DNA of 26,104 nucleotides from assembly GCF_910578695.1 (NCBI RefSeq), contig NZ_CAJTQJ010000015.1:18585-44688 (forward strand), in the 5' to 3' direction. The notes beneath the pieces are model-generated. The model had not been told where the DNA came from. It was given only the letters and a program-made list of their open reading frames with translations, and ran no database searches. A program made the position numbers and the translations under genes. This document shows positions 21,238-26,104 of the stretch, in pieces. Origin of the DNA: an uncultured Brachyspira sp. GTDB lineage: Bacteria > Spirochaetota > Brachyspiria > Brachyspirales > Brachyspiraceae. Position 1 is the stretch's first letter; every line of letters starts with the position of its first letter.

Positions 21238-22281
21238 TTAAGATAAACTCAAATCTATTTTACAAAAGCCGTAAGGGTTAGAAGCTACTGTGCATCTTTT
21301 TGTTCTTGTTCTCCATAAATTGTTTCCGAGTATATCAACTTCTCTTATATCATGATTTAAATATACTACTTCTTTTATTGAAGCCATATCTAAAATATTA
21401 GATGAAGTTGTAAACATATAAATTGATGAGCCTGTCCAAATATCTGTAAGATTTTCTAATTGATATTTCTGATCAACTTCATAATCATCAGCAACTCTGA
21501 ATGCAGTACCCACAACAGTAATTCCGCTTGTTACTGCATTAAATATATCAGGTCTGAATGCTTTATATTTTCCATCAGTATTATTTCCAATCATTGATAT
21601 ATAATTAGAAAATAGTCTGAATAATCCTTGAAGTTTTATATATACATCTATTGGAATAATTATATAAAGTTTCTGTCCATTATCCTGAAGCTCCATTTTA
21701 TCATTAAATAAATTTCCGCCTACAGCATAATTCAAATATTTTGCTAAATCTATAAATGAGGAAAAGAAATTATCAATATCAGCTTCAGTCCAAGTGCTTA
21801 TAGGTTTGGCAGTTAAATCAACAGTATTTGTACTGCCATAAAGTTCTGCATCTGTAACTTTTGCTGCTAAATTTCTTTCTCTCAAAAGACCTAATCTTGA
21901 TATAAGTTTTTGTGCTATGTAATTTAGAATTTCCTCACCTGCTTTTTTTTCATCTCTGGCATAAAGCTCATTAATTTCTTCTATTCTGTTAATATCTATT
22001 CCAATATAATATTCTTCAGGCTCCATCTTAAAAACTCTAGCCTGATGTTTAGGGTATTCATTAAAAATATTTAAATCTCCCAAAGAAGTACCGCCGTACA
22101 TATTTTTAAGATTAAATGCCGTATTATCTAAATCTCCTCCTATAGCTCCCTGCGAAACTCCTACAAAAATTTCAGGTATATATTTACTTACAAAATTAGT
22201 TTGTCCCATATATTTAGGCATTTCTTTATTTATTATTGGAAAAAGTTTATTTTGTAAATTTTGTAAATTAGGTATACTCAT
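21238..22281 (-). CDS. hvp38: Major capsid protein of about 38 kDa, Hvp38-like
   Basis: The 347-residue product (about 39 kDa) lies between a decoration-protein gene and small connector genes, the normal slot for a HK97-fold capsid. The VSH-1 capsid protein Hvp38 has a matching mass. The chain has a helical N-terminal arm, a long central helix region (GEEILNYIAQKLISRLGLLR) and strand-rich end (GNNLWRTRTKRCTVASN, YGFCKIDLSLS). No large cleavable delta domain is seen, consistent with a separate scaffold, which the nested frame upstream could provide. A strong AAAGGAG site supports high expression. Symbol based on size and order; the fold was not computed. Confidence 0.75.
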   Translation of the reverse strand: MSIPNLQNLQNKLFPIINKEMPKYMGQTNFVSKYIPEIFVGVSQGAIGGDLDNTAFNLKNMYGGTSLGDLNIFNEYPKHQARVFKMEPEEYYIGIDINRIEEINELYARDEKKAGEEILNYIAQKLISRLGLLRERNLAAKVTDAELYGSTNTVDLTAKPISTWTEADIDNFFSSFIDLAKYLNYAVGGNLFNDKMELQDNGQKLYIIIPIDVYIKLQGLFRLFSNYISMIGNNTDGKYKAFRPDIFNAVTSGITVVGTAFRVADDYEVDQKYQLENLTDIWTGSSIYMFTTSSNILDMASIKEVVYLNHDIREVDILGNNLWRTRTKRCTVASNPYGFCKIDLSLS

Positions 22282-22426
22282 TATTTAAACTCCTTTTATT
22301 TTTATGTCTGATTTTGCTATAGACTTAATAAATTAATTTAATTATTTAGCTTGCTTATCTACTGCGTTTTTATTTATCAATAGTTTATTACTAATAAAAT
22401 TATTTTGATAAGTAAATAATATGTGT

Positions 22427-22795
22427 TTAATAGTTTTTCAAAAGTATTTCTGCATAAGAGCTTCCGCCTCTTATTACAATACCTACACCATGTCCGTCCA
22501 GTGATTTTTTAAATCCCTTATCTGAAGCTTTTACAATATCGCCTGAAACAACATTCTCGCATACAACTGCATTCACTATTCCATCATAACAAACTGATAT
22601 TGTATTTGCTTTTAATCCGAATTCTTTATATGAAACAGCATCTTCCAAAGCAACGCCTATAAATGCTGAACCTTCGCTATAAAGCGAAAAAACACCTTTT
22701 CCATTATCATTTTTTATTGCTGCAGGAAAACCTCTTTTTGGTAAATTAGCTTCATCGCTATGAATATTAGCTTTTATTATAGAACCTTGTGGCAT
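22427..22795 (-). CDS. Capsid decoration/cement protein (DUF2190-like)
   Basis: The product has 122 residues, about 13 kDa. It is strand- and glycine-rich with conserved-looking turns (GRSxxGVALEDA-type: SAFIGVALEDAVSYKE; GDIVKASDKGFKKS), which fits DUF2190-type decoration proteins that bind the outer capsid. Its place between protease/scaffold and capsid genes is standard for this class. CGGAG precedes the ATG. A 145-base gap separates it from the capsid gene; I see no terminator or gene in that gap. It probably stabilises the head. Confidence 0.7.
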   Translation of the reverse strand: MPQGSIIKANIHSDEANLPKRGFPAAIKNDNGKGVFSLYSEGSAFIGVALEDAVSYKEFGLKANTISVCYDGIVNAVVCENVVSGDIVKASDKGFKKSLDGHGVGIVIRGGSSYAEILLKNY

Positions 22796-22831
22796 TTATA
22801 AAACTCCGTTTTTAATTATATTTTACAGTTA

Positions 22832-23323
22832 TCATTTAAAAAGTTTTGCTATATCACTATAGTTATTTTCTTCGCTTAATGCTGATAAATTTATTTTTTC
22901 GCCTCCTCCTATTCCTATAGGCACTAAATCATTTCTAACTATTGACATTATTTCTTCTTTGCTTAATCCTGCCTTAAAAAGTTTTCTAGCCTTTGTATAT
23001 GTAGAGCTTTCTGATTTTGAAGAACATCTTACAGCATTCTTACTTTCAGCATACTCATTGCACCAATCTCCGTAAGTGATAGCGGAAAGATTTAATTCCT
23101 TATTATTATTTAAATCTTTATTTTGTTTGTCCGTTGTATTATTTTCTTTTGATTTATCTTCTTTTAATTTCTCTTCTTTTAATTTCTCTGTTACTATATC
23201 TATAACTATATTTTGTATCTCTTCATCATTTTTTAATAAATAAGAAAATTCTTCTCTAGCTTCTCTTTGTATTTCTTGTTCTTCGCTTATTAATTTTTCT
23301 AATACTGTTTTTAATTTCTGCAT
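22832..23323 (-). CDS. Nested in-frame scaffold protein (Nu3-like)
   Basis: This is an internal start in the protease gene. Codon 157 is ATG (23323-23321), preceded by GGAG with five bases of spacing, an ideal ribosome site that is not otherwise needed within a gene. The product would be 163 residues: a helical, acidic segment (KTVLEKLISEEQEIQREARE) and a charged tail ending in IAKLFK. It equals the scaffold half of the protein. Lambda C/Nu3 and related phages make scaffold in the same way. Inference from position and ribosome site; no direct evidence of expression. Confidence 0.65.
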   Translation of the reverse strand: MQKLKTVLEKLISEEQEIQREAREEFSYLLKNDEEIQNIVIDIVTEKLKEEKLKEDKSKENNTTDKQNKDLNNNKELNLSAITYGDWCNEYAESKNAVRCSSKSESSTYTKARKLFKAGLSKEEIMSIVRNDLVPIGIGGGEKINLSALSEENNYSDIAKLFK

Positions 23324-23791
23324 ATACTCTCCGTTAATATTTTCTTCATTACTTATAATTGCACTTGCACAAAGCAAATCTACATTACGGCTTGCAGGAT
23401 ATTCTACCGCAGCAACAGCCTTGATTTCGCAATTCTCCCAATAAATAAAATCATTATCTTCATAAGATTTTTTACCAACCATTTCAATAGAAGGATAAAA
23501 AGATTTTTTCTCTGTTATGCTGCAATCAAACCATTCTATAACAGCATAAAGTCCAACAGCTTCATTATCTTTTTCTAAACTTATAACTTTTCCAATAGCC
23601 TTTCTTTCTTCATTTTCCTTATGCCCTTTATATACAAATATTTCTATGCTGCTTTTTTCAAATGATTTTATAAGCTCATCAATATTTTTTTCTGTGATTT
23701 TATTAGTTTTAGTTTCAGCAAAAGTATTTTTTGAAAGCGGTATATACTGTTTGAAACTGCCTCCTAATATTTTATATTTTTTATTTAGCAT
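22832..23791 (-). CDS. Head maturation protease with fused scaffold domain (Mu gpI-like)
   Basis: The product has 319 residues. Residues 1-150 match the Mu I-type head protease: IFVYKGH (H57), then AIGKVISLEKD, GLYAVIEWF, FYPSIEM (S101) and AAVEYPAS; H57 and S101 are the likely catalytic residues. Residues about 157-319 are acidic, highly charged and helical, with a Lys/Glu/Asn-rich linker, typical of a scaffold. A strong internal ribosome site at Met157 allows separate production of the scaffold. The GAGGAG site before ATG 23791 makes this the first gene of the head operon. It trims scaffold and capsid during head assembly. No portal or terminase gene precedes it here. Confidence 0.8.
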   Translation of the reverse strand: MLNKKYKILGGSFKQYIPLSKNTFAETKTNKITEKNIDELIKSFEKSSIEIFVYKGHKENEERKAIGKVISLEKDNEAVGLYAVIEWFDCSITEKKSFYPSIEMVGKKSYEDNDFIYWENCEIKAVAAVEYPASRNVDLLCASAIISNEENINGEYMQKLKTVLEKLISEEQEIQREAREEFSYLLKNDEEIQNIVIDIVTEKLKEEKLKEDKSKENNTTDKQNKDLNNNKELNLSAITYGDWCNEYAESKNAVRCSSKSESSTYTKARKLFKAGLSKEEIMSIVRNDLVPIGIGGGEKINLSALSEENNYSDIAKLFK

Positions 23792-23951
23792 ATTAGCTCC
23801 TCATTATAAATAAATTATCAGATTTGTTTTTCTGCCATATAATTAGAGATGCATTTATAATTTTAATAATGCTTTCTTACAATTAATTACAATTTATTGT
23901 CTCTATACCTATAGCAGAATATATAAGTGATTATAAGTTCATAAAAAATAA

Positions 23952-23983
23952 AAAAGGCTCAGTAAATTAATACCAAGCCTTTT
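23952..23983 (-). terminator. Intrinsic terminator of the PD-(D/E)XK nuclease gene
   Basis: On the minus strand AAAAGGCT (23983-23976) pairs with AGCCTTTT (23959-23952), followed by a T-rich run (TTATTTTT). It lies 23 bases past the nuclease stop codon and separates it from the head operon downstream. Confidence 0.8.
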
Positions 23984-24005
23984 ATTATTTAATATTTACT
24001 AAAAA

Positions 24006-24920
24006 TTATAGCTTCTCTATTTCTTCTAAACTTAAACCTGTAGTTTCGCTTATAAATTTATTATCAAGCTCTGATTTTTTTAGTTTTTCAGCTATTAATA
24101 TTGCTTTATTTCTCTCTCCTTGTTCTATACCTTGTTTTATTCCTTTTTTTATACCTATTTCCTCTGCCTTATTTAATTCTATATTCATCATTTCTTGATG
24201 AAAATATTCATCAATTTCTTTTTTTCTATAAGTATCTATTAATGGTTCATTATGAATAAATGATTCTGATTTCTCTTTAACTTCTTCAAATATGGTATTT
24301 TCTTTTAATAATATAGACATATCCTCTCCTTTAAAAAATTTTAACCAAGATGAAAATTCTTCTTGTAAATCATTATAATTATTTGATTGAAATTTTGGAA
24401 GTTCTATAAAATGAAGCTGACAATCTTCTGTAAGAATTTTATTATATTTGATTTCTTTTAAAACATAACAAGTATGAATATAATCTATATCTTTAACTAA
24501 TTTGAAATTTAAAATATTAATGCTTATGACAGGTGTTAATTTATTGTATTTATCATTCTTATTTAATCTTACACTATAACTGCTAGCCCAATAATACAAA
24601 ACTCTTTTTATAAAAGATTCGTTTCCTTGTAATTGTATTTCTATTATTACAGCTTCTCCATTTTCTGTTATGCATTTTATATCCATTACAGATTCTTTTG
24701 AATTTATATACTTACTTAAATTAAAAGGATTTAATATTTCAACTTTATAAAAAGTTTTCATATTCATATTTTTCATAACTGAATTAATAAAATTTAAAAC
24801 TATTTTCTCGCTTCCAATATCTGAAAATAAATAACGAATATAGCAGTCATTAATTCTATTTATATTATCTATGGTAATAATTTTACTTTTTATATTTTCA
24901 ATTATATCATATCTTTTCAT
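24006..24920 (-). CDS. PD-(D/E)XK nuclease of the Rpn/transposase family
   Basis: The product has 304 residues. The nuclease core shows D80 (VMDIKCITENG) and E94-I-Q96 (VIIEIQLQ), the D...E-x-Q pattern of this family. A helical domain follows (LYYWASSYSVRLNK), and near the C-terminus a Gly/Gln-rich hinge (IGIKKGIKQGIEQGERNKA) leads to a short helical end (TTGLSLEEIEKL). Family members are described as recombination-promoting nucleases (Rpn) or PD-(D/E)XK transposases and often occur in many copies. There is a consensus promoter but no ribosome site; the start codon lies eight bases after the -10, so the message is probably leaderless. A related C-terminal fragment lies at 60-147. Confidence 0.88.
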   Translation of the reverse strand: MKRYDIIENIKSKIITIDNINRINDCYIRYLFSDIGSEKIVLNFINSVMKNMNMKTFYKVEILNPFNLSKYINSKESVMDIKCITENGEAVIIEIQLQGNESFIKRVLYYWASSYSVRLNKNDKYNKLTPVISINILNFKLVKDIDYIHTCYVLKEIKYNKILTEDCQLHFIELPKFQSNNYNDLQEEFSSWLKFFKGEDMSILLKENTIFEEVKEKSESFIHNEPLIDTYRKKEIDEYFHQEMMNIELNKAEEIGIKKGIKQGIEQGERNKAILIAEKLKKSELDNKFISETTGLSLEEIEKL

Positions 24921-24928
24921 ATATTTTT

Positions 24929-24957
24929 ATTATACTTACATTCAATCAAATTGTCAA
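24929..24957 (-). promoter_or_regulatory. Perfect consensus sigma-70 promoter giving a near-leaderless mRNA
   Basis: On the minus strand -35 TTGACA (24957-24952), a 17-base spacer and -10 TATAAT (24934-24929) all match consensus. The ATG of the nuclease gene begins only eight bases after the -10, where transcription would normally start. Confidence 0.8.
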
Positions 24958-24975
24958 AATCATTTTATTAAATGA

Positions 24976-25602
24976 TTAACTACCATATTTATCGATTATA
25001 GATTCTCTTAATTCCTTAAATTCTGAAACTCCATTGACTATAAAGCTTCTTAATTTATCATCTTTATAGAAATTTGATTTATCATACAATATATAACACA
25101 TTATAGCATCCATCAATTCCTCTTCATCTACAATATCCCAATTTATACCTACATTTTTTTCTTTTAATATTCTTTCAACTATAATATGAGCTAATTCATG
25201 TGCTACAACACACCTTTTTTCAGGAATTGTCATATTTTTATTTATAATGATTATATCTACATAAGGTTCTTCATCTGGAGATAAAAAACCATAACTGCTA
25301 ATATCTTTTTCTTTTATAAAAATTTTATATAAAGCGATATTTAATATTCTAAAATCTCTATTATTTATTATATCACCTTGTTTTTCTTTTTTTTTCAAAT
25401 GTTCTCTAAAATCAGATTGTCTATTTTGCAATATAATATTTTCAATAGCACTTTTCCAATGTGATAATAAAGATTTTTCTATATATTTAAGAATAAGGTT
25501 ATCCATAACATTAGATTCTAAATCATCTAATAATTTACGATGTTTGGCAATACTAGTATATCCGCATATATAAGCTATGTCTTTCAATCCCAATTTTGAC
25601 AT
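24976..25602 (-). CDS. ImmA/IrrE-type metallopeptidase
   Basis: The product has 208 residues and is soluble. The zinc-binding helix is VVAHELAHII (H135-E-L-A-H139), and a downstream acidic cluster (E160-E162 in DEEELMDA) can supply the third ligand. In ImmA/IrrE proteins this domain cleaves a partner repressor, often under DNA damage, and relieves repression of a mobile element or stress genes. The N-terminal half is helical without a recognisable helix-turn-helix. It is coupled to an 80-residue gene five bases upstream, with a GGGGA ribosome site inside that gene's end. Near a GTA cluster it could regulate particle genes, but no cognate repressor is seen in the window. Confidence 0.78.
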   Translation of the reverse strand: MSKLGLKDIAYICGYTSIAKHRKLLDDLESNVMDNLILKYIEKSLLSHWKSAIENIILQNRQSDFREHLKKKEKQGDIINNRDFRILNIALYKIFIKEKDISSYGFLSPDEEPYVDIIIINKNMTIPEKRCVVAHELAHIIVERILKEKNVGINWDIVDEEELMDAIMCYILYDKSNFYKDDKLRSFIVNGVSEFKELRESIIDKYGS

Positions 25603-25607
25603 TTTTG

Positions 25608-25850
25608 TTAAAATCCCCTGTACATTCTAACCTCTTCATCTAAAAACATTACTAATATATCATTATATTTTTTTTCTAATGATATATTGCCAAAATACTT
25701 TATAGCTTTAGAATTACAGGCTTTTGTAAGAGCATCTATTTTTGTTTCATAATCATTTTTTTCTATACCCAAAGAATCAAAATATGCTTCTACTTCTTCT
25801 TCTGTAGTGCATTTTTGCAATTCTTCTTTACTGAAAAGTTTAACTGCCAT
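25608..25850 (-). CDS. 80-residue helical protein, operon partner of the metallopeptidase
   Basis: I do not recognise this protein. It is mostly helical and acidic (SKEELQKCTTEEEVEAYFDS, KKYNDILVMFLDEEV), without a clear DNA-binding motif or membrane segment. AAGGAGG precedes the ATG and the metallopeptidase gene starts six bases after its stop, so they form an operon. In some ImmA systems the partner is a Cro/C1-type repressor, but no such pattern is seen. It could be a substrate or regulator of the peptidase. Confidence 0.6.
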   Translation of the reverse strand: MAVKLFSKEELQKCTTEEEVEAYFDSLGIEKNDYETKIDALTKACNSKAIKYFGNISLEKKYNDILVMFLDEEVRMYRGF

Positions 25851-25977
25851 AAATGCCTCCTTAAATTTATTTTATAAATATCATGAAATTTTAAAATTAG
25901 TAAAGTAATTTTTCATACATAAATATAGTATATGCAATTTTAATAATTAACAAGTGTATATACATATAAAAATTATA

Positions 25978-26104
25978 GGGGCTGTCCTAGATAACTTAAA
26001 TTTGTTAAAATTTAGGTATGAAACGCAGTAAATTAACTAAAGAAAAGCAATTAAAATTAATAGAGCATTTTGTAGCTGGAACTACAGCGAGGACATCTTC
26101 TGTC
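25978..26104 (+). mobile_element. Left end of an IS1595-like insertion sequence
   Basis: GGGGCTGTCCTAGATAACTT (from 25978) resembles the terminal repeat of IS1595/IS1016-type elements. It is followed within 40 bases by the transposase start. The element continues past the window edge, so the right repeat and any target duplication cannot be seen. Confidence 0.7.
26018..26104 (+). CDS. IS1595-type transposase, N-terminal fragment cut by window end
   Basis: The 29 visible codons read MKRSKLTKEKQLKLIEHFVA and then GTTARTSSV. This closely fits the N-terminus of IS1016/IS1595 DDE-type transposases, whose first helices recognise the terminal repeat. Only the DNA-binding start is visible; the catalytic domain lies beyond the window. 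No clear ribosome site is seen apart from TTTAGG near the ATG. Confidence 0.75.
   Translation, partial: MKRSKLTKEKQLKLIEHFVAGTTARTSSV

Overview
The window looks like chromosomal DNA of an intestinal spirochaete, most probably Brachyspira. The evidence is very low GC with A/T-ending codons, strong AGGAG-type ribosome sites, and above all a late-gene cluster whose order and product sizes fit VSH-1, the prophage-like gene transfer agent (GTA) of Brachyspira. The genus and VSH-1 assignments rest on recalled family knowledge and gene order, not on a database search.

Layout. Positions 1-3343 are ordinary chromosome: a decayed C-terminus of a PD-(D/E)XK (Rpn-type) nuclease gene, a CAU tRNA, an EFR1-type flavodoxin/ferredoxin, a degenerate Fpg-like protein and a UDP-glucuronate decarboxylase. 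Positions 3451-6250 hold a compact minus-strand lysis cassette: a DUF5675-type candidate lysis protein, a coiled-coil membrane protein, a 32-residue membrane peptide, a two-helix holin candidate, and an i-spanin/o-spanin pair. Positions 6279-11501 hold a large fibre-like protein with repeated carbohydrate-binding-like modules, a plus-strand outer-membrane-type protein gene under its own promoter, a 295-residue tail-region protein, and a tail-assembly-chaperone pair that appears to be expressed by -1 frameshifting. Next to these are an 80-bp tandem hairpin repeat and a two-gene cassette with a HicB-like protein (11815-12641).

Positions 13087-17971 are a complete sugar-uptake cassette (ROK repressor, lipoprotein binding protein, double ATPase, permease). 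It sits inside the GTA cluster. Upstream it abuts the intact Hvp53-like tail gene, and downstream it is bordered by a diverged fragment of that gene's 3' end. Positions 18080-23791 form the head/neck operon, transcribed right to left: protease with a nested scaffold, decoration protein, major capsid, small connector proteins, a PEGA-like ORF overlapping its upstream gene, and the Hvp53-like protein. Positions 24006-26104 hold a PD-(D/E)XK nuclease gene, an ImmA/IrrE-type metallopeptidase operon and the left end of an IS1595-like insertion sequence.

No portal, terminase or tape-measure gene is present, so the particle genes are incomplete here and must be dispersed, outside the window, or lost. 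The strongest new observations are the transporter cassette bordered by a partial tail-gene duplication, the TTTTTTG frameshift site, the nested scaffold start, the two-component spanins, the tandem hairpin repeat carrying anti-Shine-Dalgarno-like arms, and two promoters placed so close to start codons that the messages would be leaderless.
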